DNA from: an uncultured Prochlorococcus sp.
Lineage (GTDB): Bacteria; Cyanobacteriota; Cyanobacteriia; PCC-6307; Cyanobiaceae
Reading direction: 5' to 3'
NCBI GenBank assembly: GCA_902576415.1
Contig: CACGVZ010000016.1
Coordinates: 1-34,492, forward strand
Length of the DNA stretch: 34,492 bases
Shown here: positions 20,004-28,084 of the stretch, one piece after another
Layout: the number at the start of each line of letters is the position of its first letter
How positions within the stretch are numbered: position 1 is the stretch's first letter
Translations under genes and position numbers: made by a program
The notes under the pieces: generated by a model
The model's database searches: none
What the model saw: only the letters and a program-made list of their open reading frames with translations
Told to the model about the DNA's origin: nothing

Positions 20004-20025
20004 AAATAATTTCTCTAAAAATAAA

Positions 20026-20400
20026 TTATTTATCTTTTGAAGCTGAGAGTACTTTAAGTTCTTTTTTTACTTCTTTTTCTCTCTCTTCAAGATGTTTTAG
20101 TTGAGCTTTAAAAGCATCTTCAAGTCTTACTTTTTGTTTTGTAATTTCATCAAGCTCTTCTTGATGTTGGTTTTTCTTTAACTCCTTCATTTCACTATCG
20201 GAAATAACATATACTGGGCGATATGAAGGTGTTTCAAAAAGAAGATCAAACATTGAATACATAAGTGACCTTTGAATTAGTACAAACTTAATATCTGATA
20301 ATTCTTTGAAATATGAAAGGATAAATACCGAAGATATTGATACGGCAAATACACCGAATTTCGGTTTACCTAACTTAACCGCCCAGTATTTACCGATCAA
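20026..20400 (-). CDS. Membrane-anchored coiled-coil protein (124 aa)
   Basis: A short hydrophobic segment (about 16-30, FGVFAVSISSVFILSYF) is followed by a region up to about 70 with conserved-looking aromatic motifs (FDLLFETPSYRPVYVI). A long charged coiled coil (about 72-120) is rich in Glu and Lys. The topology is anchor, linker, cytoplasmic coiled coil. Such proteins can organise membranes or protein complexes; no specific role can be read. It has its own terminator. Confidence 0.65.
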   Translation of the reverse strand: MIGKYWAVKLGKPKFGVFAVSISSVFILSYFKELSDIKFVLIQRSLMYSMFDLLFETPSYRPVYVISDSEMKELKKNQHQEELDEITKQKVRLEDAFKAQLKHLEEREKEVKKELKVLSASKDK

Positions 20401-20466
20401 ATTTCAAGATATGTTTTAAAGTATTAAGGAAAAGATTCTAAAGATCTAAATCAAAAAGAAATAAAA

Positions 20467-20895
20467 ATGGATTTAAAAATTACTAAAACATTAGTAATAC
20501 CATCCAACGAAATTAAGTGGCGATTTTCCAGATCCTCCGGTCCTGGAGGACAAAATGTAAATAAAATTGAAAGTAGAGTAGAGATTATTTTTAATTTAGA
20601 AGATTCCAAAGTATTAAATGATTATCAGAAAGAAATTCTTAAGAGAAACTTGAAAAGCAAATTAGTGAATAATAGCTTACGTTTAGCGGTTCAAGAACAC
20701 AGAAATCAATTATTAAATAGGCAGCTAGCTTTAATGAAATTTAGTTCAATCCTAAAAAATGCTTTAAATAAACCATTTAAATTAAGAAAATCTACACAAC
20801 CCACTAAAGCATCACAAAAGAAAAGAGTTGAGGTTAAGAAAAAACGTGGCGAATTGAAAAAAAGTAGACAAAAAGAAAAAACGTATCAAATATGA
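20467..20895 (+). CDS. arfB: Peptidyl-tRNA hydrolase ArfB (YaeJ), ribosome rescue
   Basis: 142 residues. The RF-1-type catalytic loop SGPGGQNVNK contains GGQ at 27-29, which hydrolyses peptidyl-tRNA on stalled ribosomes. A Lys/Arg-rich C-terminal tail (about 100-142), including KKKRGELKKSRQKEKT, is the part that enters the empty mRNA channel in ArfB. There are no codon-recognition domains, which excludes true release factors. The ATG start and length are standard. The tmRNA gene is not in this window. Confidence 0.92.
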   Translation: MDLKITKTLVIPSNEIKWRFSRSSGPGGQNVNKIESRVEIIFNLEDSKVLNDYQKEILKRNLKSKLVNNSLRLAVQEHRNQLLNRQLALMKFSSILKNALNKPFKLRKSTQPTKASQKKRVEVKKKRGELKKSRQKEKTYQI

Positions 20896-20967
20896 ATAAA
20901 CTAAATAAGTATTTTCCTCGCAGATAGCAATTAAACATGTGATAAATTTAATTTAATTTTTGGTTTA

Positions 20968-21216
20968 TTGAATTCAACTAATGATTTCTGGTTAATAGAC
21001 TCCAATTTTGTAGGTGTGATGCGTTTCTACAAAGATAATGATCATTCTGATAAATCTATTGATTATATGTTTATTGAAGAAGGAATTATTATGGGAATAC
21101 ATGGAGAAAATCCTCCATTGATGAAAACTAGAAAAAAAATTCCTATAGAAGAAGCAAGATTATTGTGGCAAAAATTGTTAAATGAAGGTTGGCAAAAAAC
21201 TAATAAAAAATGGTGA
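20968..21216 (+). CDS. DUF1651-like protein, copy 1 (82 aa)
   Basis: The start is TTG at 20968. The pattern FWLIDSNFVGVMRFYKD, YMFIEEGIIMGIHGENPPLM and a final GWQKTNKKW is shared with a second gene at 30377 (same order and spacing: W-L-I, Y-M-F-I, PPLM, W-x-x-L-x-x-x-GW). It fits the DUF1651 family of Prochlorococcus (from memory). It is soluble, and the function is unknown. A minus-strand frame over the same bases is a shadow. Confidence 0.75.
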   Translation: MNSTNDFWLIDSNFVGVMRFYKDNDHSDKSIDYMFIEEGIIMGIHGENPPLMKTRKKIPIEEARLLWQKLLNEGWQKTNKKW

Positions 21217-21243
21217 GTAGATTTTACAAAAACTTTTTTAATT

Positions 21244-21408
21244 TCAGAAAATAAATGAACCTTTAGGGTATAGCCTGGAAATTTTTTCCTGTTGTAAATA
21301 TTTCTTTTTTTTGATGTCGTTTTCATATCTTCTCAACATCATTAGATAGTTTGTAACTCCAAAAATTACTAAAAAGACAATAAATCTTATTCCTGCCTCA
21401 AACTTCAT
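21244..21408 (-). CDS. Small single-span membrane protein (54 aa)
   Basis: The start is placed at ATG 21408 (MKFEAGIRFIVFLVIFGV), not the longer upstream option, because the first 14 residues of the longer frame look like noise. One helix (about 7-24) is followed by a basic tail (RRYENDIKKKKYLQQEKISR) and an end PKGSFIF. It converges with the first DUF1651 gene. Function is unknown. Confidence 0.55.
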   Translation of the reverse strand: MKFEAGIRFIVFLVIFGVTNYLMMLRRYENDIKKKKYLQQEKISRLYPKGSFIF

Positions 21409-21470
21409 ATGAGAATTAAGCTTTATTTTAATCTGACAATTACTAATCAAAAATCAATCGGTATTTATAT

Positions 21471-22331
21471 CTAATTTAAACGTCTAAGGAAATTTTTTTT
21501 TGATTTTAGTGCATAAAAAATACATAACAAAAGTAATATTAAAATTGCACTAAAGCTTCCAATTGGGTTTGGAATATTTTGTGTGAAAGGACCTGCTAAA
21601 AAAGAAGGTGTACTTTCTTTGAATTCTATTAATCCATTATTTATAAAAAACCAAATACCCACAAGTCCCCCATGAAGTCCTATGCAATTCCATAGAGAAC
21701 CTTTATCTCTAATTTTGACTAATGATAGAAATATCCCAAGTAAAATAAATCCTAAACGTAATCCTATTATGTTCCAAAATATGTCATTTGATAAATTATG
21801 AACAAAGCTAAAAACTATAGCTTGTAAAGCTATAGATATTTTTGTGCCATATTCAAATTTTAGTTCTTCTAGTAACCATCCTCTAAAAATTATTTCCTCT
21901 GCGAGTCCAACACCTAATCCCAGTATAATAGAATTTAATAATATTATTGGTGAGAATTCACCTATCCAAGAAATATAATTTTTTTGCAATAGTGGTACCA
22001 GAATTAGAATTATTAAAAATAAGGAAAATAAGATACCTTTAGAAAAATTGACAAAGTTTTTTAAAAATTTGTCTTTAGTTATCCCAAGAAGTACCCAAGC
22101 ACTTGATTTTTTTCGTTTGATATAAAACCAATATGGGAGTAAAAAGATAAAAAGAAAGAAAGTAATAATTGTTCCAATTAAGGATAAATTTTCTTCTTCA
22201 AAATTAAACAATAAAAGTGGCTGAGATAAAGCCCAGCCAATACCATAAAGAATTGGAATAAAAAATATAGTAGATAAAAATCTTGGTCTTAAAAGAAAAA
22301 AACTTTTAATTAATATCATTAAATTTTTCAT
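21471..22331 (-). CDS. CPBP-family intramembrane metalloprotease (Abi/CAAX type)
   Basis: 286 residues with about seven to eight hydrophobic segments. The active-site motif GLAEEIIFRGW has Glu145, Glu146 and Arg150 (E-E-x-x-x-R). The second motif FSFVHNL has His178, and a third conserved His lies in GLHGG. Members cut proteins inside the membrane, and in bacteria some give self-immunity to bacteriocins. No bacteriocin cluster is adjacent; a Nif11-like gene lies about 5 kb away. The target is unknown. Confidence 0.9.
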   Translation of the reverse strand: MKNLMILIKSFFLLRPRFLSTIFFIPILYGIGWALSQPLLLFNFEEENLSLIGTIITFFLFIFLLPYWFYIKRKKSSAWVLLGITKDKFLKNFVNFSKGILFSLFLIILILVPLLQKNYISWIGEFSPIILLNSIILGLGVGLAEEIIFRGWLLEELKFEYGTKISIALQAIVFSFVHNLSNDIFWNIIGLRLGFILLGIFLSLVKIRDKGSLWNCIGLHGGLVGIWFFINNGLIEFKESTPSFLAGPFTQNIPNPIGSFSAILILLLLCIFYALKSKKNFLRRLN

Positions 22332-22348
22332 TTTTGTTTGAATATTAA

Positions 22349-22546
22349 TTAACCCCAGCCTTTGCCTTTTATCATTCTAACTACTTGTTCAAAAAGTTTT
22401 AGCTTTTTCTTTTTACTATAGTTTATGTTTTTTGAAAGATCAGACAAATCTTTATAAAATTGCCGAGTTATTTTATCTTCTTTATCACTAGGCCATAGTA
22501 AGTCTGACCCCTCTTCATATTCTTCTTTATATCTTTCTTTATTCAA
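22349..22546 (-). CDS. Small charged protein upstream of the CPBP protease (65 aa)
   Basis: Soluble and rich in Lys, Glu and Asp (MNKERYKEEYEEGSDLLWPS). Two helices are predicted by eye, and the end is MIKGKGWG. It lies about 17 bases upstream of the protease start on the same strand, so it is probably co-transcribed. It is not recognised. Confidence 0.6.
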   Translation of the reverse strand: MNKERYKEEYEEGSDLLWPSDKEDKITRQFYKDLSDLSKNINYSKKKKLKLFEQVVRMIKGKGWG

Positions 22547-22634
22547 ATTTTTTTATATCGTAATAATTTAAATTTTACTTATTGCAAATGCTTAAAAGTG
22601 ATGTTTATTAAAATTGTTTATTTATTTAAAATTT

Positions 22635-22724
22635 ATGCTGATTAATCTTTCAACTTTAATTTTTACATTATTATCTCCATTGCTTATTTTTGCAGTAATA
22701 GTATCGGTTTACTTATTTCATTAG
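22635..22724 (+). CDS. Tiny single-span membrane protein (29 aa)
   Basis: MLINLSTLIFTLLSPLLIFA followed by VIVSVYLFH. Almost the whole protein is one membrane helix. The size and shape recall single-helix photosynthetic subunits such as PetL, PetN and PsbM-type proteins, but none matches. It could also be a toxin-like peptide. Confidence 0.4.
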   Translation: MLINLSTLIFTLLSPLLIFAVIVSVYLFH

Positions 22725-22753
22725 AAAGTATTTAACAAATGAAATTAATTATT

Positions 22754-22849
22754 TTAAGGGTGTATTATGCCTACTTTTTCTAATGCAAATGATAAAACTG
22801 CAATTACTGCCATTACTGTTAAGATCTTGTTCTTTTTGATGAAATCCAT
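22754..22849 (-). CDS. Tiny single-span membrane protein (31 aa)
   Basis: MDFIKKNKILTVMAVIAVLS followed by FALEKVGIIHP. A Lys-rich N terminus (KKNK) is followed by one helix (about 9-22). The basic N terminus should stay cytoplasmic. It stands alone in a cluster of small genes. Function is unknown. Confidence 0.45.
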   Translation of the reverse strand: MDFIKKNKILTVMAVIAVLSFALEKVGIIHP

Positions 22850-22923
22850 AATGCATATTAATAATCTATTTATTAAATTCTTATATAAAACAATAAATAA
22901 TTGAAATTATTATAACAATTAGA

Positions 22924-23064
22924 ATGGAACCCATACATGTAGTGGATTTACTTCCCTCAATAGCTTCTTATAAAAAGATAATTGAAAAATATGATAAAGG
23001 TATAAAAGAAGGAGAATTTTATGAAGAACCTATAGGCGGAGGCTTTAATTTCCCTGATTGGTAA
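22924..23064 (+). CDS. Small soluble hypothetical protein (46 aa)
   Basis: MEPIHVVDLLPSIASYKKII, then EKYDKGIKEGEFYEEP and a Gly-rich end IGGGFNFPDW. There is no membrane span. The final PDW and the GGG stretch look like a conserved terminal motif. The next, broken gene starts 2 bases after its stop. Function is unknown. Confidence 0.55.
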   Translation: MEPIHVVDLLPSIASYKKIIEKYDKGIKEGEFYEEPIGGGFNFPDW

Positions 23065-23066
23065 AT

Positions 23067-23248
23067 ATGCTTACTACAAAAATAACTTTTGCCTTGGCAG
23101 TTTGGATTAGAGAGTGGCGTAAGTACCGGGATAATAATTCTTCTATAGATGAGTGTTTAAAATTTGTTCGTGGAAATTGGAAGATTATAAACTTTCTGAT
23201 AGTGATAAAAGAATAATTGAATCTATTTTGTTCTATGAATCTGAATAA
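23067..23248 (+). pseudogene. Frameshifted small gene
   Basis: Frame 1 runs MLTTKITFALAVWIREWRKY to about FVRGNW and then becomes low quality, ending at 23216. After a one-base shift near 23177-23181 the sequence continues DYKLSDSDKRIIESILFYE with a stop at 23246-23248. Adding one G to make TTGGGAAGAT would give a single 60-residue protein with NWEDYKLSD. This is either a real pseudogene or a single-base sequencing error in a G run. Confidence 0.65.
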
Positions 23249-23389
23249 CTAAGAGATTATAGACTTTATTATTTATATTTTTCTATAAAAAACAAAGGAT
23301 CATTAAAATCCTCTTACAAATTAAGAAAAAAGTAAATCAGCATATTTACGGATTTACTGAAAATATAAAAAGGAGTAATTTATAAATGT

Positions 23390-23579
23390 TGAGTTCGGAG
23401 GCAATCTAAATGATTGATAGTCCGCCTGAAATTTAGCAAATTCCAAAATATAGGAAGCGTATTCCTGAGAATGGGATTATTCGAAAATTAAAGTTCAATC
23501 AATTAGTCTGATAAGACTTCGCTTTATAATTACTAGCGACAATAGGGACTGAAATTATCGAGAGAAATCCCCGAATTCA
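23390..23579 (+). ncRNA. Unidentified multibranched structured RNA
   Basis: No reading frame covers this segment, but it folds compactly. The closing stem GAGTTCGG (23391-23398) pairs with CCGAATTC (23571-23578). Inside are the hairpin CAATC/GATTG (23402-23406, 23412-23416), AGGAA/TTCCT (23452-23456, 23462-23466), GGGATT/AATCCC (23473-23478, 23566-23571; its last pair competes with the closing stem), CGA-AATT/AATT-TCG, AGTCT/AGACT (23505-23509, 23514-23518) and TCGCT/AGCGA (23519-23523, 23535-23539). A strong terminator follows at 23654. I compared it by memory with 6S, RNase P, SRP and tmRNA motifs and found no match. Upstream, AGGAG (23371) and ATG (23386) could also begin a 7-codon leader peptide. 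Confidence 0.55.
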
Positions 23580-23653
23580 CGTATTCTAGGTTTATGAGTA
23601 AATAGACTTTAAAATATGTAATTTTATATCCTGTTAGAAGGAAATCAAATATC

Positions 23654-23684
23654 AAAAAGGACTGTACCAGCAGTCCTTTTTTTT
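23654..23684 (+). terminator. Strong rho-independent terminator after the structured RNA
   Basis: GGACTG, a 6-base loop and CAGTCC form a perfect stem, flanked by A5 and a run of 8 T. It ends the transcript from the structured RNA before proline iminopeptidase, which has its own -10-like TAATAT near 23719. Confidence 0.9.
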
Positions 23685-23755
23685 AATAAACTACTTCTAA
23701 ACTAGACTTCTTTTTGGATAATATAGATTTATTAAGTGTTTAAAAATATTTCACA

Positions 23756-24706
23756 ATGAAAGATCAAGTCTTGTTTCCTAAAATTGAAGTTCGTGAAAAG
23801 GGTTTTTTACAAGTAAGTGATATTCATACGATTTATTGGGAAAGATCTGGCAATCCAAATGGTAAAAAAATACTAGTTATTCATGGAGGCCCGGGAGGAG
23901 GAAGTCAACCAAGATATAGAAGATACTTTGATCCAAATAAATTTGATATTATACAATTTGATCAAAGGGGTTGCGGTTCTTCAACTCCTTTCTCCGAATT
24001 AAAAGAAAATACGACTAATCATTTAGTTGATGATATTGAGAAATTAAGGATTCTATTAAAAATAGATAGTTGGAATTTGTTTGGTGGATCTTGGGGCTCA
24101 ACACTTTCACTTATATATGCAATTAAAAATCCCTCAAGAGTTAAGAGCTTAACTTTGAGAGGAATATTTTTATGTAGAAAGTTTGAATTATTGTGGTTCT
24201 ATCAATATGGTGCAAGTGAGATATTCCCTGATGAATTTGAAGAATATATTTCTGTAATACCAAAAGAAGAAAGAAATGATTTAATAAGTTCTTTTTATAA
24301 ATATCTAACATCTTCAGATGCAAATCTTAGATCAAAAGCAGCAGCAGCTTGGACAAAATGGGAACTTTCAACTAGTCATTTAATAAATAAAAAATTTGAT
24401 CTTGATAAGTCTCAAGTTAATTCTTTTTCAGATGCCTTTGCAAGGATCGAATGTCATTATTTTATTAATAATATTTTCTTAGAAGATGATTTTATTTTGA
24501 AAAATATAATTGCAATAGAATCGATTCCAACAAAAATAATTCAAGGGAGGTATGACATTGTATGTCCTGTTAGGAGTGCTTGGGATCTAAATAAGAAATT
24601 AAAGAATTCTGAATTAATTATCGTTAATGATGCTGGTCATTCAATGAGTGAAAAAGGTATTACTATCGAATTAATGAAAGCTGTAAAAGGAATTCAAAAT
24701 CTCTAA
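23756..24706 (+). CDS. pip: Proline iminopeptidase (alpha/beta hydrolase, family S33)
   Basis: A 316-residue cytosolic enzyme that releases N-terminal proline from peptides. Visible motifs are the oxyanion loop HGGPGGG (43-49), the DQRGCGSS stretch (69-76), nucleophile Ser112 in GGSWGS, the catalytic Asp in QGRYDIVCP and the catalytic His in DAGHSMSE near the C terminus. The start ATG 23756 gives MKDQVLFPKIE, as in homologues. It follows the terminator of the structured RNA. The role is peptide recycling. Confidence 0.93.
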   Translation: MKDQVLFPKIEVREKGFLQVSDIHTIYWERSGNPNGKKILVIHGGPGGGSQPRYRRYFDPNKFDIIQFDQRGCGSSTPFSELKENTTNHLVDDIEKLRILLKIDSWNLFGGSWGSTLSLIYAIKNPSRVKSLTLRGIFLCRKFELLWFYQYGASEIFPDEFEEYISVIPKEERNDLISSFYKYLTSSDANLRSKAAAAWTKWELSTSHLINKKFDLDKSQVNSFSDAFARIECHYFINNIFLEDDFILKNIIAIESIPTKIIQGRYDIVCPVRSAWDLNKKLKNSELIIVNDAGHSMSEKGITIELMKAVKGIQNL

Positions 24707-24729
24707 AAGAGAGAATATTCCTTTAAAAA

Positions 24730-24903
24730 TTAAAGGCCATTATCTTCAATATTTTGTGCAATACTCCTAAGAAGTTCGACGATATCAGAATCTTCGCATT
24801 GAGTATCTTCTTTAAGCAAAATGCACTCGTCTCTAATACTTACATTAGTACTCCACCATATACCTGAACTATTGGTATCGTCCCATTCAAATCTTTCAGA
24901 CAT
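24730..24903 (-). CDS. Small acidic protein (57 aa)
   Basis: The frame starts MSERFEWDDTNSSGIWWSTN and ends ELLRSIAQNIEDNGL. It is soluble and acidic, with two Cys (DECILL and TQCEDS). A C-terminal amphipathic helix of about 14 residues resembles the end of the small protein at 32740 (LRDIADAIES), but similarity elsewhere is lacking. Function is unknown. Confidence 0.55.
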   Translation of the reverse strand: MSERFEWDDTNSSGIWWSTNVSIRDECILLKEDTQCEDSDIVELLRSIAQNIEDNGL

Positions 24904-25030
24904 AATTAATAAATTCTAATAAATACATTAAAGCTTGCATTACTTCATCGTGGATTTATATATTCAATTTCAAAATTTAAAAAAATTACCTATTCACTAA
25001 AAAGAATCTGGAAATTTCTGACAATAAAAT

Positions 25031-26527
25031 TTAGAAATCTAATTTCAGTTCGTATTGTATTTCCTTTTCTTTAGAAACAATTTTTTTATTACTTATATTT
25101 TGTCTAAGCCTTTTTCTAGAACCATGTTTTAAATAAATTTCTTTTGAGATATCCCAATATCCATCCTTTTTAGTGATTTCCTGAATTTTCTTCTTTGCAG
25201 TTTTAGTGCTATTTGGGATGTCAATTATTGGTCTTATGTAATTAATTTGTTCATATTCTTCTTTATTAAATCTAGATAATAGCCATGGTTCATGAATGAA
25301 ATTAAGTGATATATCCTTTAATTCTGGTATCCATTTTTTTATAAATTTTCCTTGAGGATCATGATCTTTTCCCTGCTTAATAGGATTATAAATTCTATTG
25401 GTATTGATAGATGTAGTTCCAGATTGCATTTGGCATTGGTTCCAATGTATTCCAGGCTCATAATCTACAAATTTATTTGCTAATTCTGAACCTGAATCTT
25501 GCCATGGTAGCCATAAATTATAGCTAGCAAAAGACATTAACATAGCTCTCATCCTGAAGTTAATCCATCCATTGAAATTTAATGAGCGCATACATGCATC
25601 TATAAAAGGAAAGCCTGTATTACCTGAACTCCATGAATAAAGTAATTCATTATTTTTTTCTCTAATGTTTTTAAAAAAAGGATGGAATTCCCTAAACTCT
25701 AGTTCTGGTTCACTTTCAAGTTTCTGAATAAAATGACAATGCCAAGTTAATCTACTTTTTAACATCCTAGAATTATTGTTTTTTGATATATTTGCTTTAT
25801 TAAATATTTCTTTTAATGAAATGCATCCCCAACAAATATATGGGGATAGTCTTGAACAACTATCAAATGATTTTTCTGGGCTAGAAATATCTTTTGAATA
25901 AGAATCTAATTTTTTACTGAAGAAGTATTGCATTCTCTCTAAACCTCTCTTTCTGCCACCTTGCATTCTTCCTGGACAAGTTTCTTTTTTAAAGCGAAAA
26001 ATTACGTCTGAGGGCATTTCTCCAACATCAAAGTTAATAGAATTAATTCTTAATGGAGCCTTAAAAAAGTTTTTTTCGGCATTTTTTTGCCACTTTTTAG
26101 ACCAATTATTCCTATCTAAATTTCCTCTAAAAACTGAAAATTGTAGAAATTCCCTCCAAATAATATTTTTGCTTAAAGCCCATTCTCTTACTTTTTGATC
26201 TCTTTTATAAGTAAGCCAATCTCCAGTTTCTTGATGGCTATATATACCTTTGATTTTAAATTTTGAACTAATTTCATCAAATATATCAATAACATTCCCA
26301 GTCCTAATAATTAATGGTTGTCCAATCTCAGCAAGTGCATTTCTTAAATCTATTAAACTTTCTTTGCAAAATTGCCATTGTCTATCTGAATGAGTATTTT
26401 GGCTCCAAATATCTAACTCAATAATATAAATAGGTAAAATATCATTATCTTTTAAAGCCTCACAGAGAGCCTCGTTATCAAAAATTCTTAAATCTTTCTT
26501 AAACCATAAGATATTTATTTCTTTCAT
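25031..26527 (-). CDS. DNA photolyase / cryptochrome family protein
   Basis: 498 residues. The N-terminal Rossmann domain begins MKEINILWFKKDLRIFDNEAL, the canonical photolyase/cryptochrome start. The C-terminal FAD domain shows WGCISLKEIF, RLTWHCHFIQKLE, GNTGFPFIDACMRSL, GWINFRMRAMLMSF and a DYEPGIHWNQCQMQSGTTSIN stretch. These put it in the cryptochrome/photolyase family. Pathway options are light-driven repair of cyclobutane dimers or blue-light sensing. Which subclass applies is uncertain, because this sequence is not a perfect fit to class I. Prochlorococcus relies on photolyases in sunlit water. Confidence 0.9.
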   Translation of the reverse strand: MKEINILWFKKDLRIFDNEALCEALKDNDILPIYIIELDIWSQNTHSDRQWQFCKESLIDLRNALAEIGQPLIIRTGNVIDIFDEISSKFKIKGIYSHQETGDWLTYKRDQKVREWALSKNIIWREFLQFSVFRGNLDRNNWSKKWQKNAEKNFFKAPLRINSINFDVGEMPSDVIFRFKKETCPGRMQGGRKRGLERMQYFFSKKLDSYSKDISSPEKSFDSCSRLSPYICWGCISLKEIFNKANISKNNNSRMLKSRLTWHCHFIQKLESEPELEFREFHPFFKNIREKNNELLYSWSSGNTGFPFIDACMRSLNFNGWINFRMRAMLMSFASYNLWLPWQDSGSELANKFVDYEPGIHWNQCQMQSGTTSINTNRIYNPIKQGKDHDPQGKFIKKWIPELKDISLNFIHEPWLLSRFNKEEYEQINYIRPIIDIPNSTKTAKKKIQEITKKDGYWDISKEIYLKHGSRKRLRQNISNKKIVSKEKEIQYELKLDF

Positions 26528-26613
26528 AATTTTTTCTTTTAATCCTAGAAAAATAAGATTAAGTTTGTAGGTAAAAAATATTAAAAATTTTAGAATAACT
26601 AAAAATCAAAAAA

Positions 26614-27237
26614 ATGAAAATAACAAAAAAACTTTGGGAGCATAATTATGAGATTGCTTTACTAAGTTTAAATACAAAATTTGTTCAAGGTTTAAAGAAT
26701 GGAAGTCTCCCTAAAAAAATATTTCAAGAATATTTAGCTCAAGATTATTTCTTTTTAGAGACTTTTGCTAAGGCTTATGGTCTTGCTGTTTCTAAATCAA
26801 AAGATAAGTACTCAATAAGGAAGTTAAGTGAACTGTTAATGGGCGTTTCAGAGGAGTTAATACTTCATGAAACGTATGCAAAAGAATGGGATATTGATTT
26901 GTCTAATAATTATATAAAAAAAGCTACTAAAAATTATACAGATTTTCTTGATGATACTTCCAAAAGACTTAGCTCCGTTGAAATAATGTTTGCAATGACC
27001 CCATGTATGCGACTTTATTCTTGGATAGGAAAAAGTTTGTATGAAGAGGATTTTGATAATAAATATAAAGAATGGATAATTACTTATTCTGATGAGAGCT
27101 TTGAAAAGCTAGCAGCTTCCCTTGAAAATCTTATTGAGACTAATAAAGAAACATATGACATTAATCAGGCCAAATATTTATATAGGAGAGCTATGGAATT
27201 GGAGTTAGATTTTTTTAATGCATATTCAGATTTCTGA
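26614..27237 (+). CDS. tenA: TenA-family aminopyrimidine aminohydrolase (thiaminase II)
   Basis: A 207-residue helical enzyme that hydrolyses 4-amino-5-aminomethyl-2-methylpyrimidine to HMP so that degraded thiamin can be reused. Active-site residues are visible: Asp44 in AQDYFFL, the nucleophile Cys131 in MTPCMRLY, Tyr158 in TYSDESF and a Glu in MELELDFF near the C terminus. The Cys shows it is the classical TenA_C group. It is followed by thiD 49 bases downstream in the same direction, which supports a salvage operon. Confidence 0.92.
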   Translation: MKITKKLWEHNYEIALLSLNTKFVQGLKNGSLPKKIFQEYLAQDYFFLETFAKAYGLAVSKSKDKYSIRKLSELLMGVSEELILHETYAKEWDIDLSNNYIKKATKNYTDFLDDTSKRLSSVEIMFAMTPCMRLYSWIGKSLYEEDFDNKYKEWIITYSDESFEKLAASLENLIETNKETYDINQAKYLYRRAMELELDFFNAYSDF

Positions 27238-27286
27238 TTTAAATTAAAATTTATTTATAGTACTTTCAAAAACGAGTTAATAAATT

Positions 27287-28066
27287 ATGTATTCTAAAAT
27301 TGCACTTTCAATAGGCGGTAGTGACTCCGGGGGTGGAGCAGGCATACAGGCTGACTTGAGAACTTTCATGGCCCTTAAAGTACATGGATGTTCTGTTATT
27401 ACATGTATTACCGCACAAAATAGTATAGAGGTTACATGCGTTCAACCAGTGGAGAAGAATACTTTATTAAATCAGTTAGATACTTTATTTGCTGATTTTG
27501 GTATTGATGCCTTAAAAACTGGAATGTTATTAAATGAAAGAATAATTAATGATACTGCTTCAAAATTAAATACATACAAAATAACCAAAATAATTGACCC
27601 AGTAATGGTTACAAGAACTGGTTCTAAATTACTGGAAGATTCTGCTATTAATGCTTATAAAAAACTCTTATTACCAATTGCTGATTTGGTAACTCCAAAT
27701 ATTTATGAAGCAAATCTAATTTCTGGTTTAGAAATAAGGAGTAAAGAAGATATCGAAAATTCAGCAAGAAAAATTATTGGTCTTGGAGCTAAAGCGGTAC
27801 TTATAAAAGGTGGCGGTTTAAAAAATATGAAAGGGAAGGATTTTTTCCTTGACTTAAATGGTAGAAAAGAGTGGCTATTTAATAATTTTATAAATACAAA
27901 AAATACCCACGGAAGTGGGTGTACTTTGAGTGCTGCTATTTGTGGTTACAAGGCTTTAGGTTTTGATCTATTTGATTCCATACAAAAAGCAAAATTATTT
28001 GTTGAGAAATCTTTAGAAAATTCTTATAAAATAGGTTCTGGTCCTGGTCCCTTAGGCCATCATTAA
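27287..28066 (+). CDS. thiD: HMP / HMP-P kinase ThiD
   Basis: A 259-residue ribokinase-like enzyme that phosphorylates HMP and HMP-P to HMP-PP for thiamin synthesis. The N-terminal substrate motif GGSDSGGGAGIQADLRTF (about 9-26) and the C-terminal anion-hole motif THGSGCTLSAAI (about 205-216) with the catalytic-base context are both present. It ends GPLGHH. It follows tenA and should use the HMP TenA makes. Prochlorococcus generally keeps thiamin synthesis, so this may serve both routes. Confidence 0.95.
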   Translation: MYSKIALSIGGSDSGGGAGIQADLRTFMALKVHGCSVITCITAQNSIEVTCVQPVEKNTLLNQLDTLFADFGIDALKTGMLLNERIINDTASKLNTYKITKIIDPVMVTRTGSKLLEDSAINAYKKLLLPIADLVTPNIYEANLISGLEIRSKEDIENSARKIIGLGAKAVLIKGGGLKNMKGKDFFLDLNGRKEWLFNNFINTKNTHGSGCTLSAAICGYKALGFDLFDSIQKAKLFVEKSLENSYKIGSGPGPLGHH

Positions 28067-28084
28067 TTATTTATATAAGTGGAG

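Noticed and set aside
21063..21326. 87-residue minus-strand frame
   Set aside because: It is the shadow of the first DUF1651 gene and overlaps the small membrane protein at 21244.
23380..23690. Known housekeeping RNA (6S, RNase P, SRP, tmRNA)
   Set aside because: None of the diagnostic motifs I know (for example the RNase P core, SRP GGAA loop, tmRNA tag or tRNA-like end) is present, so it is left unidentified.
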